Origin: Paracyclopina nana
Lineage: Eukaryota > Arthropoda > Copepoda > Cyclopoida > Cyclopettidae
Length of the DNA: 64,000 bases
Direction of reading: 5' to 3'
NCBI GenBank assembly: GCA_019096065.1
Contig: JAGUCH010000003.1
Span: 10,788,001-10,852,000, forward strand
In this document: one piece after another, positions 33,872 through 45,439 of the stretch
Layout: every line of letters begins with the position of its first letter
Position numbering within the stretch: the stretch's first letter is position 1
The notes under the pieces: model-generated
Database searches by the model: none
The model's input: the letters and a program-made list of their open reading frames with translations, nothing else
What the model was told of the DNA's origin: nothing
Position numbers and translations under genes: made by a program

Positions 33872-35465
33872 TGTACGAATCAAAGTCGTTTTCCAAACAT
33901 CGAGTTTTCCGTCTGGTGAAAAGGCGAAAAAAGAAACATGGTCAGAAAATGGGTCGGGAATTAGAGTCAAGCCCAACATTTCAAATCTCAGCGTCGAAAC
34001 CAATTGCTTTTTGAATGCTATTTTACCTTATGGCTATAATGAATGAATATAGTTTCAAGAGTATTTCCGCTTTTATGGATTTTTCGAAGCATTTTTCTTT
34101 AGCTTGAGCTCAATTATGAAGATGTATGTCGCCTTAGATTTTGCGTACAGTTTGTGTTATACAAGAGTGCCGGCTGGCCAGGCTAAGCAAAGAGCTTGGC
34201 GGGAAATTCAAACTGCACCAAATCAAAAAATGCTTAAAATAGTTTACTTTAAGTTGCAAAGTCGAAAAAATTCATGGAATCACAATACTTTTTCTCAGGG
34301 AAAACGATTAATGTGGCAATTTGACACGAATTCCGAGCTGCTGGTTGCAGTTTTGCTGTTTCTGTGCACTTTTTCTGCATTTTATTGTCACACCTCATCA
34401 AGTCTCAAATATTTTGAAAAAGCATCACTGAAGGAGAGCTTTGGCAGCAAAACTTATTATTATTGTGCTATTTTTATGCTCAGATAGGAAATCGTAATCG
34501 AAAGCAAATATTGCAGCTGTAAAGAGGAAATAAGTGGATTCAGTGCTGCATCTTTGCACATATACAGAAAACTGCCAAGTTGTGCGTAGTGGCACCACAA
34601 CTGTGCACAGTGTGCCAAACTTTTCTCTAACCATATTTTTCAGCCCTTTTCCCAACTTTTAAATTCAGTCAACTATGCACAACTAGCTGGCCACCATAAC
34701 AATATAGGACAAGTCATCATTTTTGTTTATTCAGCTTTTCAGTTTCGTCACAGATGGCGCTGTTACACAGGGGTTCATTCTAGAGCTTAAGAGTAATTTC
34801 TTAAAAGTACTTATTATTTGCCACTGTGCAGATTGGAGAGGTCCAAACAACTGCCAATAATCTGCAGGGCAAACTTTCCGCAAACAGAAATCGATAACAA
34901 TTAAGGCCAAACCACGTTACATAACATGCAGTGCAAAAAGAAATGGCATCAAAAATATTATTAGTACAACATTGCCGTTGTGCCCGTTTACGATCAGGAT
35001 AGAAGCCTTAGAAGTCGTAATGGGGAAAAGATTATGAACATCGGGCACGACTTTGGTTGGCAGCACAACTTTGTCCATAACCGTCCTATTATTGTCGGTT
35101 TTTTGCGTTGCAGCCCTCCCAAAACTGCCAAACATCTAACAAAGAAGCAGTACAGTATATAGTTAGTAGCACTAAAAAGGAGCTCATTAAGTATGCTCTT
35201 GAAGTAGCTTTTCAATATAATTGGCCCTTGCCAGCACTAACATTCAATAAAGCAATGCATTAGGCAATTTTTTCCAAGTTTTCTGAAAATTATTACCTAT
35301 ACTATGCAAAAAATTGAAGGTGTCACAGAAAATGTGACTTTGATTTTACGTAGGAGTCAAAGCAGTTAAAGTTACTTCATGACAAAAACTTTATGTTTAT
35401 AAAACGTACAATATTTGGTTGTTTTGGTGTTCGAGCTAGGGCTAGGAATTCTGGTTGGGACAATT
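33872..35465. other. intergenic upstream of cullin-4
   Basis: No gene recognised. One CTCF-core-like decamer (CAGATGGCGC) lies at 34751-34760. The rest is AT-rich sequence with short open frames only. Confidence 0.6.
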
Positions 35466-36050
35466 ATAGAGCGTTCCCATATTGCCCATAATGATTGGTT
35501 AGTCAAGTTAAGTTAGGAAAAAAGTTGAGCATTGGTCAGTTCTGATCTCAGATATTTATGTAGGTAGATCCTAACTTGGCTTATTTTTACATTGTGCTTG
35601 GTAGCTTGCTAAGTTAAGCCAAGTTGCCAAGCTGAACTTGGTTAAAAAAAGTGTTCTCAGAAACGTAGCAACTGAAGCTTGCTCAGTTGCTCTATTGAGA
35701 AAAGCTAAGTTAGCTCAACAGCTGAGATATCAAATTAACCGGTGCGTCAGCATAGTAAATACCTTAACTTAGTAAAACCAACTCAACTCGGCTAGACTGA
35801 GCTGAACTTAACTAATCAAGAAAGGAACTTGGCTACAAAAAGTGTTCTCAGATGCGTAGCAACCGAAGCGTGCTCAATTGAGAAAAGCTAAGTTAGCTCA
35901 TCAGCTGATGATATCCAACATGGAGGTGTGTCAGCTTAGCAGCTTATTTAACTGGGCTAAAACCAACTGAACTCAGCTAGAACGGGCTGAACTCAACTAA
36001 TCAAGTAGGGCTGTTGTTTTAGCAAGGTCACTTGACTGAATGTTCGAATA
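35466..36050 (+). repeat. dispersed repeat R2 (AAGTTAGCTCA-rich), copy 1
   Basis: Begins with GCGTTCCCATATTG and ends near GAATATGGGTAAC. It contains two tandem units of about 190 bp, each with GTGTTCTCAGA..CGTAGCAAC, GAGAAAAGCTAAGTTAGCTCA and AAACCAACT..ACTCGGCTAG. A second copy is at 61755-62325. No open frame of note. Confidence 0.75.
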
Positions 36051-36051
36051 T

Positions 36052-36162
36052 GGGTAACACTCTCATGTTCAGCGCACAAAAATGCTCAAATTGACATAGA
36101 TATCAAATAAAAAAACACAAAAAGTCTGAGCAGGGCACATACAATCAAAATTTTTCTTTCCC
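36052..36162 (+). repeat. left terminal inverted repeat of the foldback-like element
   Basis: Matches 43539-43649 in reverse complement with few differences over about 110 bp, then continues into the minisatellite arm. Confidence 0.85.
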
Positions 36163-39100
36163 AATCACCACCCAAATTTGATTTTGGATTTGGTCTTTTT
36201 TTCTGATCACCACCCATCACCACCCAAACTGATTTTGGATTTGGTCTTTTTTTCTGATCACCACCCATCACCACCCAAATATGAATTTCGTTTTGCCTCT
36301 TTTTTCCCAATCACCACCCATCACCACCCAAACTGATTTTGGATTTGGTCTTTTTTTTCTAATCACCATCCATCACCACCCAAATATGATTTTGGATTTG
36401 GTCTTTTTTTCAGATCACCACCCAAATTTGAATTTCATTTTGCCTCTTTTTTCCCAATCACCACCCATCACCACCCAAACTGATTTTGGATTTGGTCTTT
36501 TTTTCTGATCACCACCCATCACCACCCAAATATGATTTTGGATTTGGTCTTTTTTTTCTGATCACCACCCATCACCACCCAAATATGAATTTCGTTTTGC
36601 CTCTTTTTTCCCAATCACCACCCATCACCACCCAAACTGATTTTGTATTTGGTCTTTTTTTTCTAATCACCACCCATCACCACCCAAATATGATTTTGGA
36701 TTTGGTCTTTTTTTCAGATCACCACCCAAATTTGAATTTCATTTTGCCTCTTTTTTCCCAATCACCACCCATCACCACCCAAACTGATTTTGGATTTGGT
36801 CTTTTTTTCTGATCACCACCCATCACCACCCAAATATGATTTTGGATTTGGTCTTTTTTTTCTGATCACCACCCATCACCACCCAAATATGAATTTCGTT
36901 TTGCCTCTTTTTTCCCAATCACCACCCAAATTTGATTTTGGATTTGGTCTTTTTTTCTGATCACCACCCATCACCACCCAAATATGATTTTAGATTTGGT
37001 CTTCTTTTTCTGATCACCACCCATCACCACCCAAATATGAATTTCATTTTGCCTCTTTTTTCCCAATCACCACCCATCACCACCCAAACTGATTTTGTAT
37101 TTGGTCTTTTTTTTCTAATCACCACCCATCACCACCCAAATATGATTTTGGATTAGGTCTTTTTTTCAGATCACCACCCAAATTTGAATTTCGTTTTGCC
37201 TCTTTTTTCCCAATCACCACCCATCACCACCCAAACTGATTTTGGATTTGGTCTTTTTTTCTGATCACCAACCCATCACCACCCAAATTTGAATTTCGTT
37301 TTGCCTCTTTTTTCCCAATCACCACCCATCACCACCCAAATTTGAATTTCGTTTTGCCTCTTTTTTCCCAATCACCACCCATCACCACCCAAATATGATT
37401 TTGGATTTGGTCTTTTTTTCTGATCACCACCCATCACCACCCAAATATGATTTTGGATTTGGTCTTTTTTTTCTGATCACCACCCATCACCACCCAAATA
37501 TGAATTTCGTTTTGCCTCTTTTTTCCCAATCACCACCCATCACCACCCAAACTGATTTTGTATTTGGTCTTTTTTTTCTAATCACCACCCATCACCACCC
37601 AAATTTGAATTTCATTTTGCCTCTTTTTTCCCAATCACCACCCATCACCACCCAAACTGATTTTGGATTTGGTCTTTTTTTCTGATCACCACCCATCACC
37701 ACCCAAATATGATTTTGGATTTGGTCTTTTTTTCTGATCACCACCCATCACCACCCAAATATGATTTTGGATTAGGTCTTTTTTCTGATCACCACCCATC
37801 ACCACCCAAATTTGAATTTCGTTTTGCTCCTTTTTTCCCAATCACCACCCATCACCACCCAAATTTGAATTTCGTTTTGCCTCTTTTTTCCCAATCACCA
37901 CCCATCACCACCCAAACTGATTTTGTATTTGGTCTTTTTTTCTGATCACCACCCATCACCACCCAAATATGATTTTGGATTTGGTCTTTTTTTTCTGATC
38001 ACCACCCATCACCACCCAAATATGAATTTCGTTTTGCCTCTTTTTTCCCAATCACCACCCATCACCACCCAAACTGATTTTGTATTTGGTCTTTTTTTTC
38101 TAATCACCACCCATCACCACCCAAATTTGAATTTCGTTTTGCCTCTTTTTTCCCAATCACCACCCATCACCACCCAAACTGATTTTGGATTTGGTCTTTT
38201 TTTCTGATCACCACCCATCACCACCCAAACTGATTTTGGATTTGGTCTTTTTTTCTGATCACCACCCAAATTTGAATTTCATTTTGCCTCTTTTTTCCCA
38301 ATCACCACCCATCACCACCCAAACTGATTTTGTATTTGGTCTTTTTTTTCTAATCACCACCCATCACCACCCAAATATGATTTTGGATTTGGTCTTTTTT
38401 TCAGATCACCACCCAAATTTGAATTTCATTTTGCCTCTTTTTTCCCAATCACCACCCATCACCACCCAAAATGATTTTGGATTTGGTCTTTTTTCTGATC
38501 ACCACCCAAATATGAATTTCGTTTTGCCTCTTTTTTCCCAATCACCACCCATCACCACCCAAATATGATTTTGGATTTGGTCTTTTTTTTCTGATCACCA
38601 CCCATCACCACCCAAATATGAATTTCGTTTTGCCTCTTTTTTCCCAATCACCACCCATCACCACCCAAACTGATTTTGTATTTGGTCTTTTTTTTCTAAT
38701 CACCACCCATCACCACCCAAATTTGAATTTCATTTTGCCTCTTTTTTCCCAATCACCACCCATCACCACCCAAACTGATTTTGGATTTGGTCTTTTTTTC
38801 TGATCACCACCCATCACCACCCAAATATGATTTTGGATTTGGTCTTTTTTTCTGATCACCACCCATCACCACCCAAATATGATTTTGGATTTGGTCTTTT
38901 TTTTCTGATCACCACCCATCACCACCCAAATATGAATTTCGTTTTGCCTCTTTTTTCCCAATCACCACCCATCACCACCCAAACTGATTTTGTATTTGGT
39001 CTTTTTTTTCTAATCACCACCCATCACCACCCAAATTTGAATTTCATTTTGCCTCTTTTTTCCCAATCACCACCCATCACCACCCAAACTGATTTTGGAT

Positions 39101-40507
39101 TTGGTCTTTTTTTCTGATCACCACCCATCACCACCCAAATATGATTTTGGATTTGGTCTTTTTTTCTGATCACCACCCATCACCACCCAAATATGATTTT
39201 GGATTTGGTCTTTTTTTTCTGATCACCACCCATCACCACCCAAATATGAATTTCGTTTTGCCTCTTTTTTCCCAATCACCACCCATCACCACCCAAACTG
39301 ATTTTGTATTTGGTCTTTTTTTTCTAATCACCACCCATCACCACCCAAATATGAATTTCGTTTTGCCTCTTTTTTCCCAATCACCACCCATCACCACCCA
39401 AACTGATTTTGGATTTGGTCTTTTTTTTCTAATCACCACCCATCACCACCCAAATTTGAATTTCATTTTGCCTCTTTTTTCCCAATCACCACCCATCACC
39501 ACCCAAACTGATTTTGGATTTGGTCTTTTTTTCTGATCACCACCCATCACCACCCAAATATGATTTTGGATTTGGTCTTTTTTTCTGATCACCACCCATC
39601 ACCACCCAAATATGATTTTGGATTAGGTCTTTTTTCTGATCACCACCCATCACCACCCAAATTTGAATTTCGTTTTGCCTCTTTTTTCCCAATCACCACC
39701 CATCACCACCCAAATTTGAATTTCGTTTTGCCTCTTTTTTCCCAATCACCACCCATCACCACCCAAACTGATTTTGTATTTGGTCTTTTTTTCTGATCAC
39801 CACCCATCACCACCCAAATATGATTTTGGATTTGGTCTTTTTTTTCTGATCACCACCCATCACCACCCAAATATGAATTTCGTTTTGCCTCTTTTTTCCC
39901 AATCACCACCCATCACCACCCAAACTGATTTTGTATTTGGTCTTTTTTTTCTAATCACCACCCATCACCACCCAAATTTGAATTTCGTTTTGCCTCTTTT
40001 TTCCCAATCACCACCCATCACCACCCAAACTGATTTTGGATTTGGTCTTTTTTTCTGATCACCACCCATCACCACCCAAACTGATTTTGGATTTGGTCTT
40101 TTTTTCTGATCACCACCCAAATTTGAATTTCATTTTGCCTCTTTTTTCCCAATCACCACCCATCACCACCCAAACTGATTTTGTATTTGGTCTTTTTTTT
40201 CTAATCACCACCCATCACCACCCAAATATGATTTTGGATTTGGTCTTTTTTTCAGATCACCACCCAAATTTGAATTTCATTTTGCCTCTTTTTTCCCAAT
40301 CACCACCCATCACCACCCAAACTGATTTTGGATTTGGTCTTTTTTTCTGATCACCACCCAAATATGATTTTGGATTTGGTCTTTTTTTCTGATCACCACC
40401 CATCACCACCCAAATATGATTTTGGATTAGGTCTTTTTTTCTGATCACCACCCATCACCACCCAAATTTGAATTTCATTTTACCTCTTTTTTCCCAATCA
40501 CCACCCA
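36163..40507 (+). repeat. 52-53 bp minisatellite array, left arm
   Basis: Roughly 80 or more units. Each starts with two copies of ATCACCACCC, followed by one of two bodies: type A (AAATATGATTTTGGATTTGG then TCTTTTTTTCTG) or type B (AAATTTGAATTTCGTTTTGC then CTCTTTTTTCCCA). Some units have only one ATCACCACCC. Types alternate in longer patterns, and blocks recur at a spacing of 1,851 bp. The apparent proteins across the array result from repeat periodicity and are not genes. Confidence 0.97.
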
Positions 40508-40925
40508 GACGATGCTAAAGTTAGCACTATGACAAATTCAAAATTAGTCAAAACATGGTGAAAAAATGCAAAACGTTGTAAAACGTTGTCAAAAATACAA
40601 TTTTGCTCAGGCAAATATGCTCTCTTCATCTACAAACTCCTTAAGGAATCAGAACTCAAAATTCCTTTGCGCCAAAGAGTTCTCAGTACATAAATTAGCT
40701 GCGTAGAGTTGTATGCATGGATTTGTCACAATGCATTCTTTAAGGAATGGTAGATGAACAGTATATTAATCATGTACGCTACGCTAGTTTTGCTCCTTGA
40801 CCGAAAAGTTGTTGCTAAAAATATTCTAGTTTATGTCAGATTTTGCACTGGGAGACTGATGGACCTGGACTTCCCAAGATCCTAACAACTATAACCAGAA
40901 TGAGCACAACTTGCTAGCTCAAAGT
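40508..40925. other. spacer between tandem arrays
   Basis: About 400 bp with no repeat unit of either array and no recognisable gene. Confidence 0.5.
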
Positions 40926-42600
40926 CAGTTTTATTTAAGAACTCTTGAATTTTAAGTCAAAATGTCAGTTGCAGCTGTTAGTGTGAGTCAACTTGACTCA
41001 AAATTTGAGGCAAAGTCAACCTTTTTTTGATTTTGAGCTAGCAAGAGCTAAAACTTGGGCATCACATTATACTACCAATTAATTGCTGAAAAAAATTGAA
41101 TTTCTTGACAAAAGTCAATTTTGAGTCAAAGTGTTGGTTGCCGCTGATAGTGTGAGTCAACTTGACTAAAAACTTGAGGAGAAGTGAAACTTCTGACTCA
41201 TTTTGAGTTCGCAAGAGTGAAAACTTGCGCATCGCTAGATGCTATGTATTTATCTCATAGTGCTGCTAGTAAACTTCTAAGAAAATACGAAATTATGGAT
41301 AAGGTCAATTTTGAGTCAAAATGTCTAAAAATGGCTGATAATTTGAGGCATTTGGACCCTAAATGTGAGGCGAAGTCAAGCTTTGACTCATTTTTGACTA
41401 TGCGAGAGCCATAACTTGCGCATTGCGTAATGCTGCTAATAAACTACTTAGAAAATACGAAATTCTTGATAAGGTCAATTTTGAGTCAAAATGTCAATAG
41501 TGGCTGATAATTTGAGGCATCTGGACCCTAAATGTGAGGCAAAGTCAAGCTTTGACTCATTTTTGACTATGCTAGAAATAAAAACTATTGAGAAAATGCA
41601 AAATTCTGGACTTGTCAATTTTGAGTCAAAATGATAATTTGAGGCATTTGGACTCTAAATGTGAGGCAAAGTCACGCTTTGACTTATTTTTGACTATGAG
41701 AGAAATAAAAACTTACGCATCCCGTAACGCTACTAATAAACTATTGAGAAAATGCAAAATTCTGGACTAGTCAATTTTGAGTCAAAATGTCAGTAGTGGC
41801 TGATAATTTGAGGCATTTGGACCCTAAATGTGAGGCAAAGTCAAGCTTTGACTTATTTTTGACTATGAGAGAAATAAGACCTTACGCATCGCGTAACGCT
41901 GCTAATAAACTACTAAGAAAATGCAAAATTCTGGACTAGTCAATTTTGAGTCAAAATGTCAGTAGTGGCTGATAATTTGAGGCATCTGGACTCTAAATGT
42001 GAGGCAAAGTCAAGCTTTGACTTATTTTTGACTATGAGAGAAATAAAAACTTACGCATCCCGTAACGCTACTAATAAACTATTGAGAAAATGCAAAATTC
42101 TGGACTAGTCAATTTTGAGTCAAAATGTCAGTAGTGGCTGATAATTTGAGGCATTTGGACCCTAAATGTGGGGCAAAGTCAAGCTTTGACTTATTTTTGA
42201 CTATGCGAGAGCCAAAACTGGCGCATCGCGTAATGCTGCTAATAAACTACTAAGAAAATGCAAAATTCTGGACTAGTCAATTTTGAGTCAAAATGTCAGT
42301 AGTGGCTGATAATTTGAGGCATCTGGACCCTAAATGTGGGGCAAAGTCAAGCTTTGACTTATTTTTGACTATGCGAGAGCCAAAACTTGCGCATCGCGTA
42401 ATGCTGCTAATAAACTACTAAGAAAATGCAAAATTCTGGACTAGTCAATTTTGAGTCAAAATGTCAGTAGTGGCTGATAATTTGAGGCATCTGGACCCTA
42501 AATGTGAGGCAAAGTCAAACTTTGACTCATTTTTGACTATGCGAGAGCCAAATTTTGCGCATCGCGAAATGCTTTACTTTTGCAAACTTTCAAACTCAAA
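40926..42600 (+). repeat. 168-169 bp tandem repeat array
   Basis: About nine to ten units. The start of CAATTTTGAGTCAAAATG recurs at 41772, 41941, 42110, 42278 and 42446, spacing 168-169. Units near the 5' edge are more diverged than those near the 3' edge. Each unit carries a TTTGAGTCAAA block (containing TGAGTCA) and a near-palindromic AGTCAAGCTTTGACT. Confidence 0.92.
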
Positions 42601-42634
42601 ATGAGTCAAAAATCTCATATTTTGAGTCATATTT

Positions 42635-43224
42635 TGGGTGGTGATCAGAAAAAAAAGACCAAATCCAAAATCAGTTTGGGTGGTGATGGGTGGTGATCAG
42701 AAAAAAAAGACCAAATCCAAAATCATATTTGGGTGGTGATGGGTGGTGATTGGGAAAAAAGAGGCAAAACGAAATTCATATTTGGGTGGTGATCAGAAAA
42801 AAGACCAAATCCAAAATCATTTTGGGTGGTGATGGGTGGTGATTGGGAAAAAAGAGGCAAAATGAAATTCAAATTTGGGTGGTGATGGGTGGTGATCAGA
42901 AAAAAAGACCAAATCCAAAATCAGTTTGGGTGGTGATGGGTGGTGATTGGGAAAAAAGAGGCAAAATGAAATTCAAATTTGGGTGGTGATGGGTGGTGAT
43001 TGGGAAAAAAGAGGCAAAACGAAATTCAAATTTGGGTGGTGATGGGTGGTGATCAGAAAAAAAGACCAAATCCAAAATCAGTTTGGGTGGTGATGGGTGG
43101 TGATTGGGAAAAAAGAGGCAAAATGAAATTCAAATTTGGGTGGTGATGGGTGGTGATTGGGAAAAAAGAGGCAAAACGAAATTCAAATTTGGGTGGTAAT
43201 GGGTGGTGATCAGAAAAAAAGACT
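42635..43224 (-). repeat. minisatellite array, right arm (inverted)
   Basis: The same 52-53 bp units as in the left arm, but on the minus strand (GGGTGGTGATGGGTGGTGAT). It is interrupted at 43225-43450 by a small inverted-repeat element and resumes to about 43540. Confidence 0.95.
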
Positions 43225-43225
43225 A

Positions 43226-43450
43226 AGGGCCTGTTCACCTGCTTATTATGGCCGTTATTTTGGCAAAATATTAGAGAGAAATACTGAGAAACGGAGAATT
43301 TTATTTTTGGTGTAGGATGGCTTTTGGTACCAATAGAACGATTTCAAAGTCAAAATCTGAAAAATGATCTTACAAATACCTGATATTTGCAAATATGAGC
43401 ATAATATCACGAGTTATTTTGCTAATAATAATGCAGGTGAACAGGGCCCA
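43226..43450. mobile_element. MITE inserted in the right arm
   Basis: About 225 bp with inverted ends GGGCCTGTTCACCTGC (left) and GCAGGTGAACAGGGCCC (right), both followed inward by TTATTAT-like sequence. It breaks the minisatellite between GACTAA and AAATCC. It encodes nothing. A related end (CCCTGTTCACCT) lies near 46534. Confidence 0.8.
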
Positions 43451-43538
43451 AATCCAAAATCAGTTTGGGTGGTGATGGGTGGTGATCAGAAAAAAAGACC
43501 AAATCCAAAATCATTTTGGGTGGTGATGGGTGGTGGTT

Positions 43539-43649
43539 GGGAAAGAATAATTGTGATTTTATGTGCCCTGCTCAGACTTTTTGTGTTTTTTTATTTGATA
43601 TCTATGTCAATTTGAGCATTTTTGTGCGCTGAACATGGGAGTGTTACCC
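43539..43649 (-). repeat. right terminal inverted repeat of the foldback-like element
   Basis: Reverse complement of 36052-36162, joined to the minus-oriented minisatellite. Confidence 0.85.
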
Positions 43650-43676
43650 GAATATGGGAACACCCTAATTAATGGG

Positions 43677-45439
43677 TCATCTTACTTGGCCTAGAAGGTA
43701 GATATTCATGTCCTCTTTGGTGAAGCTTTTGCTTTGCAGCAAGCCCAATCCTCGTGGCTGTTTTAAGTAGCAAATGGAATGATCACAGCACGTGCACGCC
43801 AATCCCTCGCATTTGTGGACTTTTCTCCTGCAGAACCGAGCCTCAGGTACGTTTAGCGAGCATGTAGCATTCAGGAATCTGCCTATGGCTGGGATATTTT
43901 GCTCGTTGCATCTCCCAGTGCAACTCATTGTGAATTCATGCTGAGTGGTGGCAACTGTGCAGTTTTTCACCAGTAATGATCCGTTATTTGGGTGCTGCTC
44001 TCCAACCACAGAAGCAGACAATTGGTAGCTATTGTAAGCAGGTGCAAAGCATCGAATCTCTTCGCAGCATCTACACTCGATTCCCCCACTGCAAAAATTC
44101 CTCACCGTGCAGTTCACTTGCTTTGTAGGGCAGATCTATTGGAGACAACAAAGAATCAAATCTGAGTTAGATTGAACACAGGCCATGACAGCAACACTGC
44201 AAAAACCAACTACATTTACTATTTATTTGAGTGGAGAAACTTGGTTTAATTTTTCGCAGTCAATCCAGCAAAAATGCAATTTGTTAATCCATCAAACTGC
44301 AACCTGATTGAGGTGACAAAAAAGCGGAATGTAGCATATCAATTATTGCAATTGTAATGGCCAAGAAACAGTTGCGGCTGCAAATATCGCAAAAAAATCT
44401 GCAGGGCATTTTTAAGTTGGGCAAAGTGATTTTTGGAATAATCCACCGATTTGTTTCTATTATGTGCGATAAGTGGTCTCATTCAAGATTTAGAAAAATA
44501 ATCCGCGCCATTTGTGCGAAAAGTGTAATTTTTTTTTTGTGACGCGTCAAAGCTGAGGAATACAACAATCACACCTGAATACATTCACTAGTTGTAAAAA
44601 TCAGCATTTCAGCTGCACGCTCAAATTATCCGCGACGGTGTCTCTCAGCTTCATCCTTTGGACACCTAACTAATCAAAGTGATTGAGCATTAAACAGGGC
44701 ATACCCTGTAAGTAGCAAAGAGGGCGAAATGTTCACATGGGTTGAGCTCAATATTGGGATCTTTTTGATCACGATATACCTGGCTGGTGAAGAAGTTCCA
44801 TTTTTCCTCCAATTGGCTGCAATCCATGACGTTGTGGAAGGCATCGAAAGTGGACCATTGATTCCAGACGACTGGGCGATGCCTTCGTCGATACAAGTAA
44901 TTGAAAGGAGCAGTCCAGTTGTAATCAGTCGCACCTATTGGCAGCCGTCGTTTTTTACCCTCTTCTGACATCTCGAGGCATTTGGAAAACATTGGCACTG
45001 ATTGACACGTCGACACCAAAAGTCCTTTGTACTCGAAGCTGTAATAATGCTGTTGCAAGCTCATTACATAACTCGTATAAATGTATTTAAAGAAAGCAAT
45101 TTCCTGGCTGTATTAGGGCTCCATTTTTACAAGGGGGTGAAAAGAGAAAGCCATTGCTTTTAAAAAAGCTTTCTAATAAATAATGCTCAGTATATAGCTT
45201 ACGATGCTTTCTGGATGAAATGTGCTTATCATATCTCTGGTTTTTGTCCAGTTCTCGTGTACAAGTCTCACACTCGTCTCTGGCCATTTCGACAAAATTC
45301 GGACGTTCTCCTCTGTAGACAGCCTGCGTATCACCCACTGCTGGCTGGCCACAGAAGTCGGCCTTTGCCTTTCACTCACAAAGCAGGCCAGAATCATCGT
45401 GGTAGACACTAGTGCCATCGTTAAGCTGATGGCTATCAT
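43677..45439 (-). CDS. orphan secreted cysteine-rich protein
   Basis: Three minus exons, 45439-45203, 45049-44705 and 44135-43677, all phase 0, about 346 aa. The N-terminus is a signal peptide or anchor (MIAISLTMALVSTTMILACF). Exon 2 has scattered Cys; exon 3 is dense in Cys (CSGGIECRCCEEIRC, CEGLACTCCDHSIC), with CC pairs suggesting a disulfide-rich extracellular domain, plus several Asn-x-Ser/Thr sequons. I recognise no family. The last codons read GQVR then stop, and the coding sequence there (CAA|GTAAGA) is also a strong splice donor, so the true last exon could lie further downstream, beyond the foldback-like element that starts 16 bp past the stop. Confidence 0.6.

Larger units (their letters stand above)
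35473..43661. mobile_element. foldback-like composite repeat element
   Basis: GTTCCCATATT at 35473-35483 and its complement AATATGGGAAC at 43651-43661 bound the structure. Inside these lie inverted arms: 36052-36162 and 43539-43649 are inverted copies of about 110 bp (GGGTAACACT..GTTCAGCGCACAAAAATGC..), each running directly into arrays of the same 52-53 bp minisatellite in opposite orientation (4.3 kb left, about 0.7 kb right). The centre has a short spacer and a 168 bp tandem array. Arms made of tandem subrepeats are the hallmark of foldback (FB/Galileo-type) DNA transposons. No transposase was found, so it would be non-autonomous. The exact outer ends are uncertain because repeat R2 shares the terminal motif. 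Confidence 0.65.

Noticed and set aside
33095-33919. 274-codon plus-strand frame opposite cullin-4
   Set aside because: Antisense of the first cullin-4 exon, with no independent domain.
36281-40350. Many open frames reading DHHPSPPKYDFGF-like repeats across the minisatellite
   Set aside because: They follow from the repeat period and change frame with each unit-length variant; no start context, splice structure or domain supports a gene.
36163-40507. CRISPR-like regular array
   Set aside because: Units are directly adjacent with no unique spacers, in a eukaryotic genome; this is a minisatellite.
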